Assembly (NCBI GenBank): GCA_949152475.1
Contig: OX424570.1
Span: 20,518,694-20,582,693 of the forward strand
From: Terebella lapidaria
Lineage: Eukaryota > Annelida > Polychaeta > Terebellida > Terebellidae
DNA length: 64,000 nucleotides
Direction: 5' to 3'
Below are positions 31,643 through 44,542 of the stretch, piece by piece (within the stretch, counting starts at the first letter, position 1; each line of letters begins with the position of its first letter). A program made the position numbers and the translations under genes. The notes under the pieces were generated by a model that made no database searches, had not been told where the DNA came from, and saw only the letters and a program-made list of their open reading frames with translations.

Positions 31643-33337
31643 TCAAGAATCCCAGTCGATGAAAGGCGACCACTGCATGCAGGAATATACTTTTTGTTTA
31701 GTTCCCGTGAGTTCAAATCCTTTTGCCTTGTCGCATTTCACAACCTGACGCAGAGGCATCCTCCATAAACCCATGAAATGTTCTCGTCCGCCAAAATCAT
31801 CCAAAGGCCCATCCCTTTGTAGACATATCGGTGGTTCGAAAGAGAACGGTGGAAGTTCCAAATTGATCTCTCGAAATCTGCCTGGATTATTATCGGAGAT
31901 TTCCAACTCGGAATTGAAGTTTTCCAGAGAAAACGTCGTCGCGAACAAGTAAGGAATTCCGCTATTTGATATCTTATCGAGGACTTTCCCTACTTCAGAT
32001 GTGTAGAGATGTTGGAAAAATGTCCGACAGATTATCAAATCATATCCAATCGGAACCTCTTCTTCAACGATGTCCAACTCTAGGAATTTCCAGTTTCGCT
32101 TTCCATATGTAATTCTATGTTGCTCAATCATGTCGTGTACAATGTCTACTCCAGTGTATTCAATATCATCTCGTGTCGAGAGGAATCGGCTCATCCATTT
32201 CATATCCCCACACGGGACGTCTAACAAACGGATTTTGGGTTTTCCAAGTTTGGTTTTTAGTTGGTTGATAATGTTGTGAAGGCCGGCGGTTAGTTCTTGT
32301 GTCCAACTCAAGGTGGCGCCTCGACCTGTTGAAAAATGAATTGAAAAAATATAAATAACTGTCACTGGAATATAAAAATTGATCACGTGAGCATATTGCT
32401 CAAATAGTTTGCAATGCAAAGTGTTTGAATACTTCATAAACTAGATATATGACACTAAACTGTCGGAATTTGTATCCCAAAAGTATTATGAAAACAGAAA
32501 CTCACCGGACGCATCTAGTCCGTTCACAGCACCATCCCACGAGTGTCCCCAAACTTTGTTTTTGAAGATTTTCTTGAATGAATTCTTTCTATCTCGTCCA
32601 GCTTCACTGAACTCAAAGACAGAGTTGTCTGTGAACGCCTCGGTTTCGATAACTCCTGGTACTCTTCCAATAATACCATTTGTTATACAGTTTCTAACAA
32701 GTGTATCTTCACTGAACAAGCCTTTGGTTACAATATCCTCACATTTATGTGGTCGACTGTTTTCTGCGATGTTGCTTTTGTGCATCTCTTGCTTCGCTCC
32801 CACGCTTTCGAGCTTTTTGACAGTCTTTTGCTTGGCGTCTTGAGGGTTATAAGATGGAGGTCGCAACTTATCTCGAATTTTATCAACGAATCTCATCTTG
32901 GCCAATTTTGCATTATCAACATCGTCTCCTATATTAATAGCATCCATAAAGTTACCAAAACCTCCATAATATTCATCAATATCATCATTATCTTCTTCTT
33001 CTTCTACATCTATGTTATTCAGTCGCTTGTCCTTCTTTGCGTCTTTTGAGAGTTGGTTCTTGAAACGTTTAAATCCAAGTTTCGCGACAGCATAATTGTA
33101 TTCATAAGAGTCATCATCATCGTCAACTTTTTTTGCAACTTTTTCTCCGTTTTCCTCTGCCACGTTCCGGTCACGTGTTTCGATGTTGGCGCCATTTTTG
33201 TCACGTGACAATGTCTCATCCAAATATGGAGTTTGAACATCACGTGACCGCCTGTGATTCGTGAGACGGTGGAGAAACAATACGCCGAGTGCTCCCACTA
33301 ACACTAGTATGTAAAGTCTTCGCTTCGGCGTCCTCAT
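31643..33337 (-). CDS. membrane-anchored class I SAM-dependent methyltransferase (two coding exons)
   Basis: Exons 32506-33337 and 31643-32325 join in phase 1 (GTGAGT donor, TTTTTCAACAG acceptor) to give 504 residues. The start at 33337 (MRTPKRRLYI) follows a TATTTTCAG acceptor 4 bases upstream. A matching donor at 33440 (ATAG then GTAACT) marks a 5' untranslated exon. Residues ~8-24 form a single hydrophobic signal anchor (YILVLVGALGVLFLHRL), so the protein is probably type II. Residues ~30-190 are a charged Lys/Asp/Glu-rich stem. The catalytic domain covers about 240-500. It contains KIRLLDVPCGDMKWM (SAM-binding motif I, about 308-322), YTGVDIVHDMI, FLELDIVEEE, YDLIICRTFFQHL and YLFATTF. 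This resembles SAM methyltransferases sometimes linked to glycan modification. Substrate and compartment are unknown; a Golgi location is inferred from topology. Confidence 0.8.
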
Positions 33338-33440
33338 GATTCTGAAAATATTTGGAAAAGAAATACATTTCAATAAAATTATGTCGAGAAAACACAATTT
33401 GTCTATATTTTCCAACATGTACACGTACGTGTGTAGTTAC

Positions 33441-34250
33441 CTATCTCTGCTTGGTTGGAGTTCCTATACTACCCTTCACCTACCAGGTATCGTCATTTAA
33501 ATAGCCTGTCATTGATGCTCAGTTAGTTGTCATAACGTGTCAGTTTGTGACAGTTTACAGTGTATAGCAATTAAGTGTGTTTATTTAGTTTGTGCAGTTG
33601 TGTCAACAGTTGAACTGCTTTCAGGTGAATACTTCTTATTGCAATTAACCGTATTGGGGAAAATCAATAAGTGTGGATATGTTCACATAATGTATGACTC
33701 TCGTTCATGTGGTTGTATCTTATAATATTTCATGAAATAATCATAACTATTGCACATTATTAAAGCACAGTGGTTCAATAAGATATATAGGCTGGCACAA
33801 AAAGCATTTGTGTACATCCCCGATTTGCATCCTTTTTTCCTCAACCACAATTGGTTACTCTCTGTGTATTATTCTACATGTAGGTGATTTCAACGTACGA
33901 GGTTAGTTCATTCCACATCGGCTCGAGGGTTGAGTGGTTTTGGTCGTCAGATAGTGTGGCCCCTCAGTTGAACGAGTCCCTGTCACCGATCTTGATATGC
34001 CCCGGGTGTCTACAGGCAAAATAGGTCAGTATTAAACGACTCTATTATCGTAGGCTACCACGCATTGATATACGGAGTATTTTTTACCTGCGTTGGGTGA
34101 CATGCACACGATATCGCTTATGATCATCTTAAGCAAAAGGAACATAACAGTAACTTGTTTCACAAACTTGTATAAACAGTATTCAAAAAGTTATTTCGAA
34201 GAAAACTAGCACATACTCACCTTAAGAGGCAGTTATCAGATCTGTCCATG
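33441..34250. other. methyltransferase 5' leader and intergenic DNA
   Basis: The minus-strand leader exon ends at 33441 and its promoter should lie just to the right, near 33.5-33.7 kb. The rest shows no coding or repeat signal. Confidence 0.35.
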
Positions 34251-37080
34251 CCTGAAAACACGAGTTGATACAACGGGAAACGTAACAACTTCATTGACAC
34301 ATGTTCCACTCCCATGCGAAGAAAGTATGATTACTCAAGTTGGATGATTTTGCTACGTTTATCGATAAAATATATCATTACATATTGAACAGCATTGTAT
34401 AGAATATAGAAGTCACGATACGAGTCTGTATGATAACTACGCTGTCTTGTGATACCGTAGTTTTGCTGCACACCTGCATGATAAACACGCTCATATTGGT
34501 CGCTCACGTGGTAATGTTTACATGACCTCATGAATATTCATTGATCTTCGGTTAGTGGATTGATACCGGTCCATTGTTATGGAAAGTTCACTGACGAGCA
34601 AGAGGTGGAATCGACATTGTGATCACTAAACTGATGAAAGTGGAAGATGTTTCAAGTGTTAACGCATGTACATGTATGTGAGCTCAGATAATGTGTGTGT
34701 TCAATATCATGTAAAACTGTCATGTCTTTCAACAGTCAGAAAGAGTCTATTATGATGCCGGTATTATATGAACATTTTGGACCTACATGCACATGTTTTG
34801 AATACAACTGAATACAATATCAAATACTTCTGTACAGACTTTGTGTTTGAGAAATCATGTTAGTAATAACATTTAGCTATAAATGTCCAAAGCCTTCTAA
34901 TTCTTGACTTATTCAGTAACTTGAAACCTTTAAATATTGTGAAATAAAAATTTATTTCAAATTACAGAAGTGATAGTAATTCGGCAAAATACACTTCACG
35001 CATGCTTAGGAATCTAACACTAATAGACCATGTAACTCTCCGTTAATAGCTGATGATGATCCACATGATAGGAGCCAGGATTAGAACCATGTAAACTCTG
35101 CAAAAGTAAGACAAGAAACACGTAAAACAGACAGGAATGCAAAATCTACCAACCTAATCACTGATGTCTAACTACGTTGTTTGGTTTATTGTTCCTTGAT
35201 GCATTATTTTGACTGATCATTTTCTTCCTATTATTTTCTTATTATTGATCGCCAATATAGCGTGCATCATAACAACATACTAGTACCTGTTAGACAGACA
35301 TACTGCACTTCCAAGTAAGGTTCCAAGGCAGCAGGACAAGGACTATCGTCAAATGTATTTGAGGGCACTTGTAGGGTGCAGCTCGTGTGCCCCTCACAAC
35401 GACTCATGACGTCATGTGGAACATCTTTGGCACAACCAAGGTATCCAAAGTCTGTTCGGATACATCTCCCCATCTTCATGCGGCCATATTTGGCTTCCGT
35501 GATGTGTATCACTTCATCGAATAAACAGTTTGCTTCAAAGGTTTCGCCATAACATATCTCCATCACGTCTGTAGAAAGGTTCATGAGGAGACGTCAATGC
35601 ACTCTTGTTATTGAAATATATGGTTGTAAAAAGTAAATAGATATTCAGATACTCATGAATTATGTTACATAATGTCCGTCTGTAAATACAACATTAAAAA
35701 TAAATGAAAATGTCATGACTGGCATGAAAACGGTGTTGTACAAATGGTATTAAGTCGCTACATACATTCCAGATATTTTGAGGTTGCAATGGGAATTGGT
35801 GTCGTACACCTTCGGTTACTTACCTACATCCTGTCCTTCAGTGAGGGATGAAAAAAGCGCTAGAAGCAGTAACATTTGCATTGTTCTCAGTCCATACATA
35901 CTAGCGTCTGGCAAACAGCTGTAATGGGGACATTGCTATATTATGTAGAACTATTTTAATGTACTTATGTATGTATTGTTCAGCATATACATGCATATGT
36001 ATATTCTCAACAAATCTCAATTGACGTATTACTTACCAAAATTTTACAGTTCCCATCCAACGACTAGGCCAACAGTTACTGTATCAGTATGAAAAGTATG
36101 TCTGCTCTGACAAAGTTGAGATTGTGACAGATTCATCATCCCATACGAGTTATCCATAATTGTGCTATCAACTTGAACTTCATAATACCATCGGGCATAT
36201 CATGAATAGGTCAAGGCCATGTAGTAGTTTGTTATTGTGGCTTCCGGTCAACGGAATAGTGAATTTGTTTGTTCATTCTCGTATAGATGACGTATATGAA
36301 TTGATATATACAATGAACAACGAAAATCGCTTTTTCTTGGTTATGTTGGACGACAACTTGACAGTAACTGTCAATTTCGTGTTGGAATGTCAATTCCCCA
36401 ATGAATATTTCCAGTGTTCTTGGTCCCCTTAAATTAAGGAAGCACGGACTTGACGTGAAACAAAGAAAACAGAATATTGCCTAATACGAAAATCGGGGGG
36501 CACTATTATGTGGATTCATTCGTCTGCTGTGTTGCCAATTTTGTGTATCAAAGCAATTTTGGGGTTCCACGAACTCGACAATCATTGAATGTCAGCAATC
36601 GTATGTATATATATGTGTATCAAACTTATGAGTACAGAACAATTTCAGCTAGCTGTCGTTATTTTGAGAACAATACTGATCATCAGTGTAATCTTCATCC
36701 ATACACAATCTTGAACATACTTATGCTACACAATATACAAATAAGTAATGGCTTCAATTTGTGTAATCTGGGTAAGGAATTTGCTTTGCTGTTAGTATTT
36801 ATAATTTTTGACATGGCATAAACCTGATACATGATCATAAGGCAAATATCTTGTATACTCATGTGAATACCAGATGTTATCAGCATAGTCATAGCCAATA
36901 TGACATGTAGATTTGTAGACAATTCAATATGAAATAATAGTATCACATGACCCCCTTCTGTTGATAATCTTGAGGCATTTTTCCTGCCATAAAACACTGT
37001 CATAATTATCATCTTCCAGTTCCATATGCAGTAGACAAATATTACTATATACATATATTCGATATTCATATATTCATGGC
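34250..37080. repeat. segmental duplication unit A (lectin block)
   Basis: Shares order and sequence with units B (37080-38940) and C (38940-43700). Shared landmarks include a tttacatgacctcatgaata-type segment at the left, the lectin leader exon, a promoter with ccataattgtgc, a ggggttccacgaactcgaca segment and a ggcttcaatttgtgtaatct segment at the right. Divergence between units is moderate, so the duplication is not very recent. Confidence 0.65.
35081..35899 (-). CDS. small secreted SUEL/rhamnose-binding-type lectin, copy A
   Basis: Exons 35824-35899 (signal peptide MYGLRTMQMLLLLALFSSLT, end EGQDV), 35287-35568 and 35081-35097 join in matching phases to 124 residues. The middle exon is one SUEL domain: ICYGETFEANC, HITEAKYGRMKMGRC with the YGR motif, GCAKDVP, CEGHTSCTLQV, and PCPAALEPYLEVQYVC. 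Such lectins bind L-rhamnose or galactose in eggs and mucosal secretions of invertebrates and fish. Compared with copy C, the linker exon is missing. The last exon carries what looks like a 5-nt insertion that ends the protein after EFTWF, removing the hydrophobic C-terminus. Copy A would therefore be freely secreted, or partly decayed. Confidence 0.72.
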
Positions 37081-38940
37081 ACACATGGGTGGTAAGTATG
37101 CTCGTATTGCTGGCTAACTTGGTAATAATTACATGACCTTATGACTATTCATTGATATTTGGTCTGACTGATACCAGTGTATCCTGTGTTAGATTCACTA
37201 ATGAGCAAGAGCTGGAATCGACCTTGGCACCTTTGGAATGATGACACGGACAGAAACGTTAGTAAGTGAATGTATGTGAGCCCAGAGAATGTGGGCATTT
37301 CAAGATCATTTAAATTATCACACCATTCTACAGTCAGAAACAGTTCATATGATGCCCGTTTTGTTTTAACACTTTGGTATATGCCCATCGTATGAATACA
37401 ATTATAAGATAATTCTGTATTAAAGTTTGTGTTTGGTCAATCATAGTGTAAGTAATAACATGTAGCTAGAAGTAGTTTGAGTATGCCTAACTCGTGAATC
37501 ATCCAGTAACTTCCACTGAGCAACCATGTGCTTCTCAAATTTCTAAAATGAAATTGTGTGTCAGATTACAGAATTTGTGATAATTAGATGAAATACACTA
37601 TGCACCTGCATGGGTATTGAACATGACATAACAGTAATCGACCACGCAGGTTTGGTTACTGACCTCCCTTCTGTCCTTCAGTGAGGGATGCAAAAAGCAC
37701 CAGTATCAGTAAACTTTGCATAATTCTCGGTCTATTCATACTAGCGGCTGGCAAGCAGCTGCAACGGGGACATTGCTATTTTATGTAAAACAGTTGACAT
37801 CCAACGACTAGGCAAACAGTTACTGTAGCAGTATGAAAAACATTCCTGCTCTGGCAGAGTTGAAGGCGTGACAAATTCTTCATCCGATACCAGTTACCCA
37901 TAATTGTGCAATTAACTTGATACTCACAGTAGGGTGTATGGAATTAGGCCATGTTGTTATTTTATTATGGTTCAGAGTCAACGGGATGGTGAAATGAAAA
38001 CACAACATGGCCTAATAGAAAAATTGGGGCACAACTCATGGGATTCCATGAACTCGACAATCATTGAGTGTCAGCATATATATGTATGACACAAGTTTGA
38101 GTACATAATAAATTCAGCTAGCTCTCATTTTGAGAACATCATCGATTATCTGGCTACCAAATTTCCAATTTGTCGGCGAGGCCATGTACAACGCCGTTGA
38201 AGGCATATATGGCTAAGCTAATAATACATCTGTTCACACCATCTCATACTGAAGTGACCTCTGAAAAAAAAACAAAGTTCAGCATACTTTTTTCATCATA
38301 GTTATGTTCATATATACACGATCGGCTCAAAATATTTCTCAGCAAAGCCACATCCTATAGACAAATGGCTTCCTTTTGAGGAATCCGCATGCAATGTATG
38401 TATCAACCTATTACCATTTTGATGATGCCAATAAAAAACCTAACATCAACACTTTCAGAATAGAGACAAAGCCCAATCAAACATCTGTATCTGAAGCCAC
38501 ACTGGCGTCATCAGGGGCAGACAGTGTGTAAACATAGTTGTTTCTACTGTAATCTCCACCCATACCAAAACTTGACATAGACCTAAACTGCATGATATAC
38601 AATTAAGTAATGGCTTCAATTTGTGTAAACTGGGTAAGGAATTTGCTTTGTTGTTAGTATATATTTGTAATTTTCGTCATGACATAAACCTGGTACATAA
38701 AATCAAGACAATTATCTTCTCTACTCACGTGAATACCAGATGTTATCAGCACAGTCATAGCCAATATGACATGCATTCTTGTGGACAATTCAAGACATGA
38801 AATAAAAGTATAACACTGTCCCTCTTCTGTTGATAATCTTAAGGCCTATTCTGCCATAATAAACAATGCTATCGTCTTTCAGTTCCAAATGCAGTAAAAT
38901 AATACTGCTACATAATGATTCGATGATAGATATTGCATAT
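37080..38940. repeat. segmental duplication unit B (lectin block, mostly lacking coding exons)
   Basis: Contains the leader-exon segment, the promoter segment and the right-hand segment shared with units A and C, but no SUEL domain exon. A dispersed repeat at about 38455-38575 is inserted relative to unit A. Confidence 0.6.
37664..37739 (-). CDS. orphan lectin signal-peptide exon, copy B
   Basis: Reads MNRPRIMQSLLILVLFASLT then EGQKG, with a phase-1 GTCAGT donor, the same 76-nt length as the leader exon of copy A. No SUEL exon lies between it and copy A. It is either a leftover of a partial duplication or an alternative first exon and promoter for copy A, since the phase fits the acceptor at 35568. 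Confidence 0.6.
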
Positions 38941-39451
38941 ATTGACTAGTATTGCACGGAATATAACTCACAATAAAAGCTTGTTTGATAACGACGTATT
39001 TTGATACCATAGCTTCGTAGCACACATACATGAAAAACATGCTCGTATTGGTGGCTCACGTGTTTACATGACCATTGATGCATATTCATTGATGCTCGAT
39101 CTGAGTGAATCCAGTGCACCAGTGTGTTAAATTCACCGATGAGTAAGAGGTAAGTGCATGTTATGAGTCCAGAGAATGTGAGTGCCTCAAGACCATGTGA
39201 ATTGTGCTGCCATTCGACAATCAATCTGAGTTCATCATTGTATCCATTTTATTCAAACACTTTGAAATACAATATATATATTATACATATTATCAATACA
39301 ATGTATCAGATATTTCTGTATCAACGTTGGTGTTTGGTATGTCATAATGTTTAGGTAATAACATGTTGCTAACATTAGTTTGAGCATGTCTAATTAATGA
39401 CTCATCGGGTAATATCCACAAAACAACCACGTGCTTTTCGAATTTTGGAAA

Positions 39452-39565
39452 TTTTGGAATATTGCATCAAATTACAAAACTGATTATTGTTTTGGAATAT
39501 TGTGTCAAATTACAAAACTGATTATTGTTTTGGAATATTGTGTCAAATTATAAAACTGATTATTG
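39452..39565. repeat. 38-bp tandem repeat, three copies
   Basis: The unit starts ttttggaatattgtgtcaaa and continues ttacaaaactgattattg, repeated three times with few changes. It lies just 3' of the copy C lectin gene. Confidence 0.75.
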
Positions 39566-39631
39566 ACAAAATACACTATACGCATGCATGGATATTGGAC
39601 ATATTATAACACTTATATACCATACTGGGAG

Positions 39632-41184
39632 TCAATAGCGGTTGACGATCCCCATGATAGGTGCCAGAAGCCATATAATCTCTGTAAAAGTAAGACAATG
39701 AAAACATGTTAGAACATACAGGTTTGTAACACTGCCAACCCAATCAGTGACGTTTGACTACGTTACTTGGTTCACTGTATGGTATGGATGTCTGTTCATA
39801 GTTATATAGAGAAATATCATGAATAGTTTTCTTCACTTACTTGAAGTCAGTTCACTTGCTGAAGCAGTTGCTATTTCGTGTTCCGTCCTGCGAACTGGAA
39901 TCAATGTCACGAAGATTAGTTGAACATGGTCATTTAGGCAGTTTCTGGTTTACGAGTGGCGTCATTCATGTGTTGTCAATCAATTATCACAGCAATTGGT
40001 CCGTAATATTTCCTGGTTAGTTGTTATCAGTAGCACGAGCGCTCCTTGTTATCTTTTTTTGATTGGTCACTATCGAATTGCTCTATTTATTGATTGCCAA
40101 TATTTATTTTTATATTGCATATCATGTCACCATACTAGTACCTGTTAGACAGACATATTGTACTTCCAAGTAACTTTTCAAGTCAGCATGGCAGGGGTTA
40201 TTATCGAATGTATGCGAGTCCACTAGGAGGGTGCATTTCATGTGCCCCGCACAATGACTCCTGACTTGCGGTGAAACATCTCTGGTACAACCAATGTATC
40301 CAAAGTCACTTTTAAGACATCTTCCCAAGCTCATGCGTCCATATTGGGCTTCTGTGATGTGGACCACTTCACCAGATAAGCAGTTTGCTTCAAATGTTTC
40401 ACCGAAGCAAATTTCCACTGGGTCTGTAGAAATGTTCATCCAAAGATAACAATGCACGCTTGTTAGTGAAATGTATGGATTGGGGTAGTCTTATGGACAT
40501 AACTGTATTATACAGACTGCCTCCATGTGATTGCGCCTTAGTGGCTTTGGATATGAATGATTAGTCAGGTTTCGTTTGTAAACTCGTCTTAGGTTCTCAA
40601 TTGGCTTTAAAGTCAGAACCAATTTTAAAATCATCCTAGATCTTGATCGTTACAGGAAACTCAAAAGTTCTTTTTTGGAATGTTAAAAATATTCTGAAAA
40701 TATACACATATCGATGGCAATTACTTCGAAAATCATGGTTAACCGTGCATTAAAAAAATGGGATAGAAAATGATTGGCTTGCCAAAATTGCCTTTTGTCA
40801 AAGTATCCAAACAAACACCTATGACGCCATAAGATATGTTTAGAACAAAGCGCGCTAGTTTGGAAAAAAGGACAGACGAGAAACTGGTTGACTCGAGTCT
40901 GAATATTGGTTGTGGCAACTCGTTTTAAGCTCATAACACACATTTTGAACCAATTTTTTTATTCCATTTGTCAATCTAGACACAAGATAAAGATACTGGA
41001 AAATCAAAAATGCTGTAAACTCCAAGTGGTTGAGTCTTCATAGTCTTGTAGACCCAATAATCGAATTCAGCATGGCAATTGGATCAGTTGAGAACAACTT
41101 TGGTTACTCACCTCCATTTTGTCCTCCAGTGAAGGTTGCAAGAAACATCAAAATCACTAAAATCTGTGTTCTCACGTGCGTCAT
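39632..41184 (-). CDS. SUEL lectin, copy C, with Ser/Thr linker and hydrophobic C-terminus
   Basis: Exons 41112-41184, 40142-40423, 39841-39894 and 39632-39681 join in consistent phases to 152 residues. The signal peptide is MTHVRTQILVILMFLATFTG. One SUEL domain follows: ICFGETFEANC, HITEAQYGRMSLGRC with YGR, GCTRDVS, CAGHMKCTLLV, and PCHADLKSYLEVQYVC. The 18-residue linker exon reads VRRTEHEIATASASELTS. The last exon encodes KIIWLLAPIMGIVNRY. A small-residue linker followed by a hydrophobic C-terminus with no charged tail suits a GPI-anchor signal or a short membrane tether. The domain exon is exactly the same length (282 nt) as in copy A. This is the most intact member of the family here. 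Confidence 0.78.
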
Positions 41185-41796
41185 CTTGCTGACTGGCAAG
41201 CTGTAGTCGTTTTCTGCCAAATTATTAGAATTAATTTCATGTACATAATATGTATTATTCAGCATATATACATATTCAACAAATTTCAATCGCTGCATAT
41301 ACTTACATGAAAACTGCAACGACCAAACAATGGACAGGCAAACTGTACTAGTATGAAAGGTCTCTCTGCTCTGACAATGTTGGAGTCGTGAAAAAAAATC
41401 CATAATCATGCCCTACATACCCGTAATTGTGCAATTATCTTGGTCCTCATAATAGCATGGAGGGTATCATAGAGAACACTAGGTCATGTTTTTATTTTTA
41501 TTTTGGGAGGGTGAAGTTATAGAGTCTTATTGTGCATTCTCTTGTTTATATGACATATATGAATTGAAATATACAATGAAAAGTGAAAAACGTTTTTCCT
41601 TGATTAGGCCATGTTGTGTTTTTTCTTTGTTTCCCGTCAACTTTTTTTTTTCGAAAAGTACCCCTAGCCAGGCAAAAATATCAAACATTGGGGGAAAAAC
41701 ACAGACGTTTATTATCGCAATAACATCTATATTCACAAAGTAAGTCACGCCAAAAATGTAAAATAAATGATATTGGACCATTTGCTAAGCGATTAA

Positions 41797-42779
41797 TCTC
41801 TTCACTGCCAGACCTCAGAAATTGTCCCACACCCGGCATTTTCGAGGAAAATTGCGAAATATATATTTCATTTGAACAAATATGGAATAGTATCTAGCAT
41901 TATGCTGGCAACATACACTATTCAGAAAAAAGAAAGACTCAAAAATAAAATTCTAAAAAAATCCAACTTAGAGATTTATTTGCGAATATCGTTTTCTACA
42001 CAGCACATTAATATATATGGCACACATAATGGCTCAATCAAACATGAAAAATTGTATGAGTTCGTCTGGAGTAAGTGACGACAAAGCCGGTGAGGGTCAA
42101 ATTTGCATCTCTCAGACGTTTATTCCAAAATTCAAAAATGTTGAAATCAGGCATCATTTACATCAACACTGCTCTCAAAACATGTCTAGTAACTGGTAGG
42201 GTGACCTCCATTGTCACAACACTCAACACAGCGCCGCCTCATGGATGAGACACAGTTCCGGATCACTACCTGGTCCAAAGAAGTCCATTCTTCTCTGAGG
42301 GCTGTAGTTGCATTGGTGTGTTCTGGTTACCATATCAACAACCACCACCAACCACTAATTTGCAAACACTTCACACAATCTTAAACTAGTATACATTAAT
42401 ATCCCATGTCTTTTATCATGAATATGACTAGTGAAATCACAGTAAGTTCACTAGAGAATAATTTTGCTCAGCCTGCTCTTACACATAACATACATCTGTC
42501 AAAAAACGCCAAAAACGCCACGGAAAACACCAAGAGTTTCGCTTTCGGTTAAATACATTACCATTGTACATGAATAGAGGTACTATTTTCATCCCATCTT
42601 GCGATTGCAATGAACAGTGCAACAGTATATCAATGTACTGAGTTTGTGTGGGGACGTTCGACTGAAAAATATAGGCCGTACAAGGAGAGAGGAACTTGCG
42701 CCAGATATTTCCGTCACATAAGCGTCAGAAAATTACGTTGTGCGCCGGAAATATCCGGCACTTTCGGCAGTGAAGAGGT
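41797..42779. mobile_element. TTAA-flanked inverted-repeat element, piggyBac-like non-autonomous
   Basis: Flanked by TTAA at 41793-41796 and 42780-42783. The termini are tctcttcactgccagac and, inverted, cggcagtgaagaggt, followed inside by ccggcattt/ccggcac. TTAA target duplication and CACTGCC-type ends are typical of piggyBac-superfamily derivatives. No transposase frame is present, so it would depend on an enzyme supplied elsewhere. Confidence 0.72.
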
Positions 42780-43699
42780 TTAAATACTTTAATATCGTTG
42801 GTCGTTTCGTCAAAATAATCGCTATATTTAATCAGCTGCTGACGGGAAAAAAAGAAAAAAACAACATGACCTTATGTTGGTTGACAACTTGACAGTTACT
42901 AAGAATTTTGTGTTACATTGCTAATTCCTCAATGGATATTCCTAGCATGTATGGCCTTTTTCACGAAGTACAAGTAGAATTTAGAATGCTCGAGAAGACT
43001 CATTGTGAAACAAAGAAAACGCAACATTGCCCAAAAGTAAAATTGGGGGCACTAATATGTGAATCAATTCGTCTGCTGTGGAGCTAATTTTGTGTGTTTG
43101 TGTATTAAAATATTTATGGGGTTCCACGAACCTATCAGTCATTGATTGCCGTGTGTATATATTTTTATGTATGTCACCAGTATGGGTACAGAACAATTTT
43201 AGCTGGCCGCTATTACATGTATATTGTCGTCTAGCTGCCAATTGTCTAATTAGTCAGTGAACATACAAGTCCATTAAAATCGTATATTTCAAAGTTGGTA
43301 AAAATTTTGTTCATATCATCCTAAACTGATGTGATCTCCGAAAAAAAACAGACTACAAACTTCAGCATACTCAGTATAATTTTGTTCATATATACGCCAC
43401 CGTCTGATTTATATATAGCAAACAAAACAACATGCTATGAACAAATGAATTTATTGGGGAATATGCATGTAACCCTCACTCCTACAAAAAGTAATGACTT
43501 GGATTGAAGTACTCTGGTATTTAGTAAATGAGCCAATCCCTGAGGAATTTGCTTTGTTTTTGGGATGCATCAAGCAAATATATCTTATCAAGACACCCAT
43601 CACACATATAATCATGTGATATACCAGATGCTATAGGTAAACAATAGACATTTTGATAAGTACATTCGTGGACAATTCAAGATAAGAGGTAAAAGTATA

Positions 43700-44542
43700 A
43701 CACTAAAACTTTTCTGTTGATACTGAAATGTATTTCGCATGTGTTGTGCAAATGTAAGTATCAATATTTTACCACCGATTCGTCCAGATTTTGACAATGC
43801 TAATAACAAACGTAAAATACAACATCGTTGTAGCCAAACAGGTTCTTCAAGTAAGTTAAGGAATTGTTGCAAACAAACGCTACTTTTTCATGGCATCGAG
43901 AATGAAAGGGCATATTTTTGTCCCAGCTGTAACTGGATTATTTTTCTGTATAGTTCTCTTTTTGGGAGTGCTGACAAATCAGCATCTCGGCCAATCTCAT
44001 CAAGTATACCATAAAGACAATAGATCTAACAATCAGGATAGAACCCATAGTGTTCATGATTTTTTATGAAGAAAGAGTGAAGACTTGGCCGAAACAAGAT
44101 ACCAGGTCGATATTGAAGGAATACATAGTCGGTGGGAAAATCGACACACCTGGATGGTAGCAGAGCAACTGGCCAGGAAGGGTTGAATTACAAGTATGCT
44201 GAATTCTACAAAGAGGGTGGCGAGTTAGAGTGGTTTCGATTATGAGGAATATGGATTGGATTTCATCAACTATGATTCCATGCAGAAATTGTTTGGAAGA
44301 AGAAAAAATTACATGAACGTGCTGGGAGATTTCACTTAGACATATAAATCCACGTGGTCGTCAAAATGTAATTGATATGTGATTATTAATTGTTTTGTTT
44401 GAGAATTGTATGTGCACAACTTCAATTTTATTGTTTCTGTTAGTTGTATTGTTCATGAATAATACCACCCATTGTATTGTGCAATCAATTTGAAAACACA
44501 ACGAGCAACACTCATAAATGTATTTATATTTCTCACGAATAT
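43700..44542. other. sulfotransferase 3' flank, duplicated at 63.35-63.83 kb
   Basis: Segments such as tccatgcagaaattgtttgg and gtatgtgcacaacttcaatt match 63565-63735 with moderate divergence. This shows the 3' flank was copied together with the sulfotransferase. No separate gene is seen. Confidence 0.45.

Larger units (their letters stand above)
38940..43700. repeat. segmental duplication unit C (lectin block with a later insertion)
   Basis: Matches units A and B on both sides of an inserted ~1-kb TTAA-flanked element (41797-42779). The left match stops near 41640 and resumes near 42870 with ttggttgacaacttgacagt, which is contiguous in unit A near 36345. The insertion therefore happened after the duplication. 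Confidence 0.6.

Noticed and set aside
36160..36821. plus-strand frames of 90 and 114 residues in lectin block A
   Set aside because: The equivalent positions in blocks B and C do not keep the frames open, so they are not conserved coding sequence.
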